A stretch of DNA of 64,000 nt from the NCBI GenBank assembly GCA_020064725.1, contig JAGTWJ010000010.1:1240001-1304000 (forward strand). Reading direction: 5' to 3'. The translations under genes and the position numbers were made by a program. Below, in pieces: positions 34,115 through 46,970 of the stretch (its first letter is position 1; each line of letters begins with the position of its first letter). Under the pieces are notes generated by a model. That model worked only from the letters and a program-made list of their open reading frames with translations, had not been told where the DNA came from and ran no database searches. Source of the DNA: Drechslerella dactyloides. Taxonomy: Eukaryota; Ascomycota; Orbiliomycetes; Orbiliales; Orbiliaceae.

Positions 34115-35899
34115 AGTTGCTCCCTTAAGAATCATATTGCGTAGACTTGCTAGTGTACATAGATGGAGTAACAGTCATATTGTATAACAATACTGTCTAC
34201 GTGTATGCGCAGACGTAAATCTTAGCTAAACTACTTATCGTCGACGAAGTATGCCATCGCCACCGGTCCATGATCGCTATGCAGGGGTCCGTCGCCCGGG
34301 AACCCCCGTTATTGTTCGATACCTCCGAAGACGAGGTCAGTGAATCGACAGAACTTTGACATTGGCCCCCTCAACCCTTGACTCATTCGGTTGTAGCACA
34401 GGAGTCCGACCGGAGTTATGGTGGCGGTCTTCCTAGGTAGATACCCAGTTCGAAGTGAGATTGAAGCCCCGATAACCAGGTGTGCAGTGGCTATCGATAT
34501 ATCGTTGTACATAATACGCTTTGGCGCATTCATGAGCTATGTTATCTCAGCCTTCGATTTCCTCATTTGATATCACGAACCATTATCCCCAACATGCATG
34601 TCATGCTACAGAAACTGGGCGGGCGGATGCATCAAAGGTGCGTTTGCACATCATTTATCCAGCTTGTGAATAACTCGTCCACCTTTGTTTGCGAGGCGAG
34701 TTCGATCGAGATCGGGGCAGTTTCACCACTTCCTCTGCGATAGGCATTTACGACCTCGATTTTTCCCGAGTTCTCTCCCATGATTGTCTTGATGGCGGCA
34801 TTTGCATCGTCGCGCGCAGTTGACACTTTCTTGTAATTAAGGATCAGGACGTTCGAGCGTCGAACCGTACGGTCGACTTGATGAAGGTGAGGAAAACATG
34901 GCAGCCAACTAAGCCAGGCAGCGATAGACCTTCACGGTTCTGATCTTCATGTGTCTGTCGACGGGACACATTTGTGAATCCACGCACGAGACAAACGCCC
35001 ATGGAAATTTGGTTTTGCGGTTCTCATACCTCTATAGGTAGCTTGAGTCCGCGCCCTCTGCTGCATATTGACGGTATCGACAGCTTCGAGACTCGTACGC
35101 CGTACATTTAGTTGCCATCTGGCGGGTTCGTTGAAGCCACTCAACCGAGTCAATTATGACGCTCTCTGTGAAGGCATGCGTGATGTTGGTATGAATGTGC
35201 ATTTGCCGACGGTATCATAAGCCCGGGGAGTAAACATTATGATTTCGTTCATTCTGCGGAGTGTATTTGTCGTAAACCAGATTTCATGCGATCCATCTTT
35301 GCCTTGTACGCATCCTCGGTGAGAGTAGCGTCAGCTCCTCGACGTTTTGCTACTTGGTTGCTGTTCTCTTGTTTCGTGAATTGGTCTTTTGATTCTGGTT
35401 ATTTTTGCGTTTAAGCTTGATCTGCTTGGGAGGTTATAGCTAGCCTCTGGTACCATTATTATTATCCAGTTAAAGATTTCGGCAGCCTATAGGGTGGCCA
35501 TGAAGCCGTTCATCTGTACGTTGGGGTTTGTCCCAAAATAAGACTGCACTGCTGGCTGGAAAGCCATGGGAGGTTCGTTCGCGATGTGGCATGCCAATGA
35601 ATCGTCGGAGGCCTGAGTGCATACTCATGCCAGTGATGCGCGTTTTAGTTTATTTGTATACCCTGATATATTTCGTAATGCCAAAACTTTGATCATGGCA
35701 TCTCTACCAGATTTGGAAGACTAGCTGGTCTCTTGGAAAAGATCCCATGTGTCCTCGTGTCGTAACTTGTAGTTGAGGATATCGACAAGGTTTCCCACTA
35801 GTAGATGTCAACCTAATGACGGTTGGCGCAGCCAGTGCAGTGGGTGGCTGCTATTTGATAGAGGTCCTTATTGTAATGTAGCTAGAAACAATCCACTGC
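34115..35899. other. Gene-poor region with possible gene relics
   Basis: Base composition drops in GC here. A minus-strand stretch at 34632-34826 reads like part of a Rossmann-fold dehydrogenase (STARDDANAAIKTIMGE, then ISIELASQTKVDELF, like the second-strand region of short-chain dehydrogenases), but no upstream GxxxGxG segment is found. I treat it as a possible fragment only. Confidence 0.35.
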
Positions 35900-37560
35900 G
35901 AGTGAACTTGTAGCCACGGAGACCATAACGAGTTTCCATCCTGTGATTTTTTGGACATCAAGAGCTTGACCTCCAGGTAGTTTCACGGATCTCTAGCGTA
36001 TTAACCTTCCAGTCAGCAACTTCATCTTTGGGAATCTTTGGGAATAGTTCGATGATTCTGTCGCTGATAGTTTGTGTGGGATCGATCGATTAATCCTTAC
36101 CTGGTCATGTCCATTTGAATCGCCATTATATAATAGTCGCTTTCATCTATCGGGAGGGAAGCCGGTATTGAAAGCCATTATCCAGCGTTTTGCATTCGTT
36201 CCATCAATATGCTGTACGTGGAATATACTTGTTGCTGAAGAGGTCCTGTAGTTCATGTCGTTGCACTGGTTTGGGCGGATCCTTTGGCGGGAGCCTTCAC
36301 ATGGTGCCGGTGTCATTTTCTTGCAAGAAATCTGACGGTACGATCTTTTTGCATACAGTCTATGCGGATTTCTGGCCAAGGCAACTTTTCGATCATCAGG
36401 CCGTTTGCGGTTGGTTGGAGATCGATACAGCTCTGCTCAACCAGCTAGCTATAGCAGGTCAATGATAGTTGCATGCCAGAACAACAGGATTGCAGACGGC
36501 AGTGGAAACCTTTCCATACACGAGATGTGGAAGACTTTCCATATAAGAGGTGTCGCCAGAGTGATTTCTGCTCCTGTTACATGTGACAAATTGTGATCAC
36601 GGTTGTATATGCGCTGTTCGAATGAGCTAGCCAGTAGTTCTTGAGCCACTCTGAGTGGTATCGTCATTCTCAGTTTTATAGGCGTATCCATGTCTCATGG
36701 GCTGATGCTGGTCTCTGCAATATAAGTACTTGAGAAACGTGCGAGGAAGTAGGCACACGTTCCATGTCCCAATTTTCTAGAAGAGTGGTGCTTATCTGGC
36801 CGGTGATCATGTTAGTTGCGGCTTTGGGTACATTTTCAACAAAAGGCAGCATACTGAGGTGTAACCGGTTGTCACAGATCTGGAGTAAGTTCTCGGGATA
36901 CTAAGTTTGATGCTTCTGGAATATTGTTCTCCTCATCGGGTGTTATCTGGAAACGGCTAGACAGAAGATATCCAGAAGTGCGGTGCTGGTCGAAACAACG
37001 TATGATGTAGGATTTTTCGCATAAAACAGACGGAACCATCTTGAGAGTAACTATAGTTGAAAGCGCTGCCACATTTATAACAGGTGTCGCCGTCGGTGTA
37101 CGAGATCGTGCCCTGGCCTGGGTGTATAGCAGAAATATCGGCCCAGAGCTGCTAGGAGCTACCGCGTGTGAAGGTCGACGTAACCTCCAGTGCTGCTTCT
37201 GAGGCATGAGGTCATAACCAGACGTCGTTACATCTAGGGAGAAGATTCGGTCGTCGCCTGTAATTGACGACGTAGCCGCTGGGTGTCGTGATGGCTTGGT
37301 TCCATCAGCACGTACGCTCAATAAAGTTGATGCCTTCCATGTGACGTTACCAGGGTGCCATCGATAGATGACGGGGTCTTTGATGTCGCAGGATTCGAGA
37401 ATGAAGGTCAGCTAGTCTTCTACTAACGTCCCAAATGAACTCCCACCATGCGTAAGTACTAGGTTGCACTTACGAACGGCAGCGTGAACGGAATGGTATC
37501 TGAGAGTGTAATGTTCCAACGTGCGACGGCACTGTTGCATATATATCTAGTCAGTGTTAT
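35900..37560 (-). pseudogene. Decayed multi-exon gene, unknown product
   Basis: On the minus strand, coding-like pieces are joined by plausible introns but broken by frame changes. An exon ending ARWNITLSDTIPFTLPF (to 37474) joins, through a 62-nt intron (37412-37473), to LTFILESCDIKDPVIYRWHPGNVTWK in the same phase. This frame stays open to 36872, though its later part looks out of register. Around 36100-36230 one frame (FHVQHIDGTNAKRWIMAFNTGFPPD) switches to another (SLPIDESDYYIMAIQMDMT). The latter splices through GTAAGG...ATCAG (about 36058-36093) to DRIIELFPKIPKDEVADWK, which then breaks off. The first block looks like an extracytoplasmic beta-rich protein, but I cannot name the family. 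A functional gene with unusual introns is the alternative. Confidence 0.4.
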
Positions 37561-40389
37561 ATATATAAGTTGGAAGCTGGGCAGGGAAGTCTGCGATAGC
37601 AATGACTTAGGATTGTAAACCGTACCGATTGATGGTTATATATATGAAGAAAGGACAAAGATGTGGATGGTGATAGATTGAGGTGGATGGCGTGGTGATA
37701 ATGTTGTGAGATGTTGGTAGAAGCTTCCATGGAAGAACTTATAGCGGTCCCCCAGGTTCTCGCAATCAATGGCACCATTTAGAAAACAATCGGAAGAAAT
37801 ATATTTGGTAATCCACATCTCAGACCTGTGGCCGTGATTAGTCATCGACTTATATATAAATACTGCAGTATACTGTTCCCTGTCCTTGCTCTCCCTTCTC
37901 TAGTCCCTCTTATAATCCTGGGCCCCCTTCCTCATCATCCAGTTTTCAATTTCGGAAACCTCTCTATGTACATGACCGTATATAATGATATGAAGCAACC
38001 CTCTTGCCAGCGATTACGCTGTTCTCAAGCTCGCCGTCGAATAGGTTGCAAACTAGCTAGCTCATATCCAAGTAAATACCGGTAGATTGCGGAGCTCGAA
38101 CTTCCAGGGACCATGAACTAATGGACTTTGCGATGCAATAGGCCTTCAACAATCCTTTGGAAACACTGACGCATGGCCAACTATTTTACTCTTGGGTAAC
38201 TATTTGATTTTTCCCATATTGGTAATTTACCCCCCGCTAGGCTGCAACTCGAATCTAACTTCGAGCCTAGGAGAGCTATCTCGGACATAGCGAGAGACTT
38301 CAATCTATCATTATTCATCCTTCCATCATCGTATCGTAGAGTATCATCTTCTTATAGGTTATGAGCCCGGCGCGCGTCCACTGCGCCACGATACTTATCT
38401 TGCGGCGAAACCTCGACATCACGGAACAGGCTATATTTACACTTGGCTGGATGCCACAAATTCAAAGCGACTATTAACGAAGCACGCATTTAGGTGGGGG
38501 TATCCGAGTAAGATATCTTTGCCGCCGGTTACTACACGCTTTTCAAGATTGTATGCTTTGTTGGAGACAAGGTTTGTTTACGCTCCCAGTACAACGACAG
38601 GATATCGGACTGCTTACGAGGCTGCAGCTGTTGACTTAACCGAACTCTGATGCATCGACATTACCACGATGACTGCAATCACTACCATGGCCATTTCTCG
38701 AGCAATAGCCTGAATTGGAAGGTGTGCGGATTTTGCTTGTTCTCGAGCCAGGCATGGTGTTCCTGATGATCCGAGGATATGCAGTTACCTCGAAGCAAGT
38801 GGCGAGAGCGGAGCTGGTCACTTCACTTTATTCATGTGACTCGACATATTTCAAATGTTACATAGATCAGCATCAATGCATAACGCATCGACGGCAGCAT
38901 AGGAGAGTATCCAGCAGTGGCATGCTGGACAGAGCACTTGCGTGTGGCGACGAATCTCCACCAGGCGAGCACTATTACCATTCCCGGTATGGCTTATGTC
39001 ATTGAAACTGGATGGAGAAACCTCAATGCAGGAATTTCTCGAGCGGAAGTTATGGCGTGATTTGTGCACATTGCTCAAAGCAGATACTATGCTATATGTG
39101 GACTCTGTAAGGGTCAGAGGTGATGCTCAGGTTCAGGTAGAAACACACCATTCGAGGATCTAGTGGACTACTCGGACGCGGAGACCGCCGAGGAGAAGCT
39201 GATAAGGATCGATAAGGTCCGAGAGCAATGCGGCGAACTGTCTGGGTCTCGCTTGTGGACTATGAAAGGTACACGCCACCTATCTCCCCAATACAACACC
39301 ACCCTTGAGAGGATCAGATATACCGAGACTATATGAAAGAGGAAGTGACGAAGTCTATACTGGACGGTGCAGGTTGGGTACAAAACACATGGTTTTGCCA
39401 GATTTTACAGCCGACCAAGAAGATATATAGTCTCAACGGTGGTGGCATACGTCTTCAAGGTACAAACTACTACCACAAAAAAGTATGGACAAAGGGTTGA
39501 TATTTACAGGTGTGAATGCGTTAGTTATAAGTAGTTACTTTTGTTAGTTATTGAATGAATGAGGTGAGGCCCAAGGCCTAATCATCTCCCAAACAAAGAA
39601 AAGATCCCGGAAACAGGAAGTTGTAAAGCTTGCAGGACCTTCACAGGCTATAGGACGGCGTCTGGTTCACGGATAATGCAGGACACCACACCAACAATAA
39701 ATTCGTGAATTCATCCAGCAGGCTTTTGGAATGGCTAAAACAATCAATCGTTCTCACTTCTGGCTAATTACTGTACTCGATGGAGATTGTATAATCCCAC
39801 TGCTTGCAAGCTTCATCGGACTCTGCCAGAATTCTGATCCAGGGATAAAGTTTGTCTCGGGGCCTACGAGATTTAAACAGATAAAATTCCATCCGAAAAG
39901 TCATCGCACAAGTTTGAAGAATATAATAGTCATACTGCCAGAGCCCTGGTCTCGTAAATCAGGCCCTTCTTGTTCCCTTTGCGCTGGCTTGGGGCTGCGA
40001 GGCCACAAAACACTAGATATATCAGATGCGGCGATATATATATAATAACATTTGAGCCGATAGTCTTATCATCGCATTTTCTAACTTTAACCCCAACTCG
40101 AGGTTGAGCGGTATATATAAGTAGCAGAGACCTCTCACCTACGTGGCCACCCGCAAATGCCACGGTGCTCAAATTGAAACGCCTTCACCACTCCTCATAG
40201 TATCCTCATAACCTCTAAGGTTACATATACAAGTATCTACATCCAATACGACTCTGCCGGGCATTAATTTGCATCTCAGGAAGAAATCCCGCGAAAAACC
40301 CAGCTTATCGAAACAATACTTAACTCAACAGCCCCAAGCGCAAAATATCCGTCTCCACCTCCAAATTACCCCGTGGACTCGACGTTAAA
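37561..40389. other. Gene-poor region
   Basis: Short frames only. 38942-39163 (plus) has a locally protein-like stretch (SMQEFLERKLWRDLCTLL) with no continuation that I can follow. No transposase or reverse-transcriptase motifs were seen. Confidence 0.4.
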
Positions 40390-42139
40390 ATGACATATCC
40401 GCTAGCGCGGCGCGTGACGCTGGAGACGCCGCCCGTCTGATCTGAGGATTCAAGCTGCATTGCACTTGAATTCGAGGAGTTTTCGTTCTGGAAGGACGGG
40501 TGCCTCGACCTGCGAAACGTCTCTAGCCAGCAATGCGATGCGCTGGCGGACTACCTGGCCGTGCATTTCGGTGCGATATGCGTAGCGTTCTACGCTCTCT
40601 ATATTGTCATTCAATATGATCACAACTGCAGCGACTACAATCACCAGAAGCATGGCCCGTTCTCAATCGCGGGGATGGTTGCAATCTAGACGCCTTTCAT
40701 TCACGGCTTCCGTGAGCTGCATTTCAACCCTAGATTTGGGGCTCCCGGAAATCCCCTCAAGAAATTTGAGGTTCTGGGAGAGCATTTGGGGGGCCTTTCG
40801 CTCTCATCTTCAAGGCTTCCGTCGGAGTCAGCAGTATGATTTCTTATGGAGAAAGTATTTCCCAATTGCGAGTCTATCGCGATGGTCGGTGAAACACTAG
40901 TGGTGGCATTTTCGGAGGTGCCTTGGGATCATTTCATGAAACGGTTGGAAAATCTTCCGGGGCAGATCCAGGCCGGAGGCATTTGGCTGGTAGAGTACGG
41001 CAACGGATCTCTACAGAGGGCCGATTCTGTTCGTGACGGAAGGTATATGTACACTGAGGACTCATCAACTGCTAAACTGCTACCCTGTCCGGAAGGAATA
41101 GCGCTAGGCCCCCCGGCTGCGGAGGATACTACAGACTACCTTCAACGTGATGGTAGATTTTATCCCGGCACGACGCTGTGTTCGATCGCAAACGTGTCCC
41201 GTAAGCCGGACCGCAACCGCCGCTGGCGGGAAAGGTTTAGGACTGGGCTCCCAAAAAAGGGGGATATCGAATCTACCGCATCCGCCGGGATCCTCCTCGG
41301 AAAAGACGGGCAGCAGCGACTTGCTTGCTCGTATCACAACTGGCAATCGCAAGACGAAGCGCAGCCGGGAATCATAGGTCGAAATGATCAACAAGCCCGC
41401 AAAGTTCTCCAAGTCGTGCAGGGAAAGACCACTCACAACAAGCCTGGAACACGAGTGGGCTGGCTGTCAAAAGGTTCCGCGGCAGCAATGTTGCCCTCGC
41501 CCGATTGGATGATGGCGTGAAATTTGAGAATCAGTTCCTCAGGCTCAACAGCGAACCTAAAGTCTTGGTGCATTCGAAAGACATTAAAAACTTCGGTGAC
41601 GACTTTCTAGTATACTAGTAGAGTCTTCTACTGGTGGGCTTGAGAGACTCCGGTCTGCCGGCTGGTCCGCTACCAAGCATAAGCAAGAGCGCAGCAGGCG
41701 AGTCACCCATCAAATCACCGCTAGGAGAAAGATACGGAAACCAGAACCGGAAGAAACGTATACTATTGTCCAGCAGCAGGTATACATAGGCAATGGCTAT
41801 CGATGTCCACGACCGCGCGCTGCTGATAGCAGCTATGGATCCGTCCTTGTGCGATGCTCCACACATGCTAGGGGGCAGTCGAAGCAACCAGAGATGCAGA
41901 ATGCGGGCCACGATGTCCTCAAGGAAGGTCAAATCTACGGCATGCTACGCTGGAAAAATGTGCATATGGATAATCCCACAGCATTTGACACTTTGGTATT
42001 CGCTGACTCATTCGATCCGCTCATCGAAGCTGGATGGGAAGTCGCCCAGTTTAAGAGTGGGAGTATCGATGAGCTGGAGCCGGGGCCCGAGACGCGATCG
42101 GGGAAGAAACGAAAGATAGAACTATCTCGCGGAGTATGA
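40390..42139 (+). pseudogene. Decayed gene of an uncharacterised, lineage-expanded fungal family
   Basis: One frame is coding-like from 40441 to about 41460 but is cut by in-frame stops at 40687 (TAG) and 40837 (TGA), after an earlier TGA at 40438. Protein-like text continues smoothly across each stop: SIAGMVAI before and FIHGFRELHFNP after the first, then MEKVFPNCESIAMV after the second. Near 41430-41470 the match moves to another frame (SNVALARLDDGVKFENQF, then VLVHSKDIKNFGDDFLV), and a last piece at 41849-42139 ends in a basic tail. The middle part (ASAGILLGKDGQQRLACSYHNW...) resembles, from memory, a fungal orphan family in which a trypsin-like fold has been proposed; that is a weak recollection. 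Three nonsense codons plus a frameshift argue against function. Confidence 0.6.
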
Positions 42140-44632
42140 GCTCGTTGACGAGACCGGTCAGCCGCCCCTGCGTGATTGGACAAGGAAATTTCTATCGAAG
42201 ACCAAGGCTGTACGACCCCGGAGCTCGAACAAACTTCAAATCAATAATCTCGCCATGTCAAAATTTAATATTTGTGATGGCGTTTTCGATAGGTCGAAGG
42301 CAGTTATTAACGCTGAGCCGAAGAGGTCTGAACATGAACAACCAAAATCACAGTTTACTAGTGCAAATCTTTCAGGCAGACAGAAGACAATAAAGAAATA
42401 TACTGCCGTCTAGCTTTAATCGCTTGGATGACTGCAACATTGAGACAGCGTGATAAAATATATCGATAATGCAATGAACGATCATATATTTGTTCTAGAA
42501 AAACCACACCTACAGATACCTCAAAGTTATGGTTTTATTTTTATTATTTTTTTCCGAAGGAGTATAGTTGAAGGATCTTGCGAAATTAGGGGTTGAGATC
42601 TCATTAACGCTGGATATCAGAAGTTCAAAGAATCATTGAACATGTACTCGCTATTCACACTAGATATTCACACACATACTTGCAAGTTAGGTCCCTTAAT
42701 GCCATAGGATAGAGTCTCAAAGACCACTCGATAGTAGACTAGTAATAAACTAAGTAGACAACGGAATTTTATATGACTGAGCGCTAATCGTTAAACCCGA
42801 AAGTACAATAGCCGGCCGATCTTGCCCACATCTTTGGACAATGAAATTTCGCGTTCTACAAACTCCACCAATCGTAAATAATTCCCGACCATAGAGCGGA
42901 ACGAGCATACGCGTGCCCCTGGCTCCATCTAGAACTTCGCCCCTGTCGCCTTCGCCGGCCAGACCGCGATGGGCCCACCCGCATGCAACATCCTGTTCTG
43001 TCGTCGTCACTGTGCATGACTCTCCAGCTCTCTGGTGGGTCCTCTTCGCGTCCCGTGTTCGCTCCACACTTAGATTAGAGATCCGAAGGCCGCTCTGTGC
43101 CTGCACTGCCAGACTACTTCTTATTTATTCGTATTAAGTTAGATTATAGGATGTCCGGACTAAGATTAGTGCGCAGCCGGGGATTACACGCGCTGGCAAG
43201 CGGCAGTTTGTTGGAAACCACAGCCGACGTGCGTTGCTGGCGTGATTGGCTAAATTAGCTAAAATGGTTCAGGCCAGCTTGATAACTGCTATCAAACACG
43301 CAGGATATTAAAGCTGGGTCTCAGAATTTTCTATTCCTTCGCGTCAAGCTGGATATATGTATTCGCTCACGGTTGACGGACGCGCGGGATGGTCGGTCGC
43401 GCTCGCTGGCACGGGTTGATGGAATTACGGGCGGAAGCAGGTTGACATCATTGCTGTATGTATGTTTAATTAGGTGTTGGGAAACTGGGAAAAACGCTCG
43501 TCGTATCGAATGGATTTTGGAATTTAGAATTCCGGTGGTGCGGTAGCGATAGCACGGCGGATGTATCAAATATCAGCCCCCTTATTGCAGTGCGGGAGGG
43601 GAACTTGTAGTAGAACCTTGGAAGTTTAGCAGGCATGTAACCTTGCGGTTAGCCGCCGACGCACGTATCTGTCAGTTAAATTACACAGGCTCAGGCACCT
43701 GCTTGGCTGGCTCGGTCACGACGCGAAGCTATCGTGTTTCGCCTCGGCAGACTAGCTAGCTAGCTTGTCATCCTTATCTTCATTCGTCCGTCTGTCATTC
43801 ACTTACTCGCCTTCTACATTGTTTGCTTTCCACTCTCTTCCAAGCAAGTCGTAAAAAACAAGAGGCGTCCGGCCGTCAGCTGCACGGCCAGACATAAATT
43901 CTCACGCTCTCGTTTTCCGTCTGCGGACGGCAACATTCACTAATCCAGCTCGCGTACTGCCATTGCAGTTAGCGACGTCTGTTGCGACCCGCTTCCAGCT
44001 GCTGAAACTGGTGGCGGACGGCAAAAGATGGCGCTCCAGCGGACTTGCTAGTATCGCAGAGGGTCCGTAAGCAGGTTTTCCAGCAGGATTTGGAAGCTTG
44101 CTGCGGTTTGAGGATACCCGATTTCGAGGATGGCTGCAGAATGTAAGGCCGGCTGCACGTTTGGCGTTGATGTTTTGAGATACACTAGGTATGTGAAGAC
44201 CTATATTTGTGTGATAAGGGAAGGGGGGTGGTGGAAGAGGGGGTCGGTTGGGTGCGATATAAACTTGGGTTTTCTGCCCCTCGAGCCGACTGCGGGTGTG
44301 GTGCTGACCGGCCCCCTTCACTTGCTCCACGCTGCCCCTGCCCCCTTTGTATATATCTTCTATACTCCAATGCACTCCAGATCCAGGTCATCTGTTCGAG
44401 GCTGGTTTGTTTCATAGCGGCAGGAATTGATTCAATCCCGGTTGAGATCCCAGCCCACAATACCGACGTACCGAGGCATATATCAATTGAGACGAAATAT
44501 CGAACACTATTTCACAGCAGCTGACTGTTTCAGAAGTCTGTCGGCAAGCGGTAACATCAGTTGCACGTACGGTGGAGAGATTGAAGACTGGCAACATTGG
44601 CGGGGCAATATAGATACGCTCTGGGATTGAAA
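42140..44632. other. Intergenic region
   Basis: No supported gene. Seen: an A/T-rich block near 42480-42560, a CTAGCTAGCTAGCTTG repeat (43753-43768), and a CT-rich stretch before the F-box-like gene. Frames at 43902-44375 and 44130-44524 look like chance. Confidence 0.5.
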
Positions 44633-46054
44633 ATGGCCCAGGTATACGAAGAGATGCGGACGCCTCACGCCCGCCGGCCGGATACGCTGGCACCGGAGCC
44701 GCGAACCGTCCCCGGCTACGAACTCGAGGTGTCCGACTACGAGCTCGACGAGCGGGAGTTCAACAATGACAGCGCCAGCGACTGCCCACGCCATCAAGGT
44801 AGCGGTTCGGAGTCAGAGTACGATGACGACGTCCAAGAACGATCGGCCGAGGACTTTGCGCAGGAGGAGCAAGAACGTTCGCACCGACAGTCGCAACGGT
44901 CAGAAAACAGAAACTCGAATTCGAGCTCAAAAAAGGAGGAACAGGAGCAACAAACGGCGAAGGTAGTGGAAGAGGAGGAAGATGAGGAAGAGGGACCGAG
45001 GCTCGTTGGCCAGGATAAGTGGATGTACGAGCATGAAAAGCGCATGCTGCAGCAAGAACAGCGCATGCTAGCCCACGAGCAACGGATCCTAGCTCAGGAA
45101 CAGCGAATGTTCGACCATGAAGCCAAGATGCTCCAGCAGGAGCTATGGATAAACGAACAGCGGCAGAAGTTGTTCGAAGACGAAGAGCGCATTGTTGACC
45201 TCGGTGACCGCCTGCGCGAGGAAGAAGAGCGGATGGCGGAGCGCCATGAAGCCATCAATGAGCGAGTTCGCGTTCTCGAGCGTCGCATCTCGGAGCTTGA
45301 ACAGCAGATTGCTGGGTTGAAGCAGGTACGGATCGAAGTTAAGGAGCGGAACCGCTTGACGATCCTCAACCTCCCTGTTGAGATCCAGGCCGGAATTCTC
45401 GAGCATCTGCCGGAGCAGTACCATCTCTACTGCTTCCAGGTATTCCCTCCATGGCGAGAAATGATGGTCCTCCGCGACTCCCAGCCGCAACGGTACCATG
45501 TCAGCGAGCGGAATTACTGCCCGCGAATGCATAACCTTGGTGCAGATTCGGGCTGGCGGCTGGTCGTTCAAGACGGTAGACTGGAGTCTGTAACATACGT
45601 CGTCGACCTGCGTAGCGGTATCGAAAAGGTGGAGAAGAAAGAAGAAAGAAGCTTGATGCGCCGACATTCAGACGATCGAAAACTCGCAACAGTCAACCTA
45701 ATGAAGAGCGCCGTCCTCGAAGACCCGCTGTTCCTAGACCAACCAGCGTATCCGGATAAGGAGGTTGTCGCAATCGACGGCTTGTCATTCCAGGTCGGCG
45801 CTGACGAGAACGGGTACGAGGCGCTCTTCATGCAGATGGCCCGCGACGACGAGCAGAAGGATGTGGCATTCACTTTTCCGTTCGAGGAACACCCAGAGCT
45901 GAAGGGAATGCAGATTATTGAGTTCTTAGACTGGGTGGCTGCGTGGGTCGGGCAGATCGAAGTGCTGAAGAAATATAGACGAATCACGATGGGCTTATCG
46001 ATTTGCGATCTGGTGGGAATGGGGTTCCTGATGCTGTTCCATGATCTGGCTTAG
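44633..46054 (+). CDS. Coiled-coil protein with F-box-like motif
   Basis: A single exon of 473 residues starting at ATGGCCCAG; the frame is open further upstream but without an ATG. Residues 30-115 are acidic and polar. A highly charged Glu/Arg/Gln region (about 120-230) contains near-heptad repeats built on HE-QRML units (EHEKRMLQQEQRMLAHEQRI and following), then EERMAERHEAINERVRVLERRISELEQQI, a long coiled coil. At about 240-275 lies LTILNLPVEIQAGILEHLPEQY..CFQVFPPWREMM, which has the Leu-Pro, Ile-Leu and Trp spacing of an F-box. A C-terminal domain of unknown type follows. F-box proteins recruit substrates to SCF ubiquitin ligases through Skp1. An F-box placed after a coiled coil is unusual, so this assignment is tentative. 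Confidence 0.75.
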   Translation: MAQVYEEMRTPHARRPDTLAPEPRTVPGYELEVSDYELDEREFNNDSASDCPRHQGSGSESEYDDDVQERSAEDFAQEEQERSHRQSQRSENRNSNSSSKKEEQEQQTAKVVEEEEDEEEGPRLVGQDKWMYEHEKRMLQQEQRMLAHEQRILAQEQRMFDHEAKMLQQELWINEQRQKLFEDEERIVDLGDRLREEEERMAERHEAINERVRVLERRISELEQQIAGLKQVRIEVKERNRLTILNLPVEIQAGILEHLPEQYHLYCFQVFPPWREMMVLRDSQPQRYHVSERNYCPRMHNLGADSGWRLVVQDGRLESVTYVVDLRSGIEKVEKKEERSLMRRHSDDRKLATVNLMKSAVLEDPLFLDQPAYPDKEVVAIDGLSFQVGADENGYEALFMQMARDDEQKDVAFTFPFEEHPELKGMQIIEFLDWVAAWVGQIEVLKKYRRITMGLSICDLVGMGFLMLFHDLA

Positions 46055-46970
46055 GGGGATGCATTTGGTCGAGCGGACGTGATTTGGTTTATGAGTGATG
46101 ATTGTAGATAGTGACGACGACATGGTTTGCATCTGTTCCTATTTTGATTTCGTCAGGATACCTCGTGAATGCGTGGATGTATATATATATCGCTATTATG
46201 CTGTAACATCTCGCTGTGGAATATATATTTGTCGAGCCAGCTGTAGCACATTACGAAGCCTTGGGTAGTATATCTTTGTTCGCATAAATATATGAACTTA
46301 AAGTCGCAGTATTTATGGCACAAACAAAAGACTGCTGTTAGCTCGTGAGCTTAGTATACGAGTAGATCTACGCAGATACCCGTCAATGCTTTATTAAACT
46401 AGCTATTCGATCGTGTCTACAGATTAGTCCGAGTTAAGTTATGCATACGTATATCTAGGAGCAGAACTTACTATCTGACGGCGTCCACCGTGCGTACGTC
46501 GCCGGCAGCATCGCCAGCTGATGGGGGGACATCTAGTCATGATCGAACACGATCAGCAGACGCACGGTGCCTCGATCGATCGCGATCTCTGGTCGTCAGA
46601 CATGTCGACAGACGTAATTGTGTTTATTACTTCAACAGAATGTATACATCTCTTCTGGGTTTCTAGTTCGATTGTTCGGCATCCGGGGACTCCATCACGA
46701 CGGAGGTATCGATACTGCTATCAAGGTTGACGCAGCGTTGCAGGAGCAATCTACGGTTAACGCAGTTGCGTGTCGAGACGTGGACGCATATGTCGATATC
46801 CACCAATTGCGGAAATTACACAAAAGCAACACAGCATTCACTATCCTAAACCCGACAGCCAATGAGAACCATACTATGCATTTTTGAAGACGGCGAGCAG
46901 GCGCAAAAGACTATCGGTCCCGCTACATACTACTTCAAAGCCGAGACACTGTCCTGCAGACACCGCAGCC
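46055..46970. other. Intergenic region
   Basis: AT-rich spacer. The frame of the next gene is open back to 46884 without an ATG. No gene seen. Confidence 0.5.

Noticed and set aside
38942..39163. Local protein-like stretch, possibly an F-box or transposase relic
   Set aside because: Only about 30 residues look coding, with no continuation in any frame.
34115..44632. Possible transposon remnants in the gene-poor island
   Set aside because: I found no transposase, integrase or reverse-transcriptase motifs and no terminal repeats by eye. A repeat search would be needed to say more.
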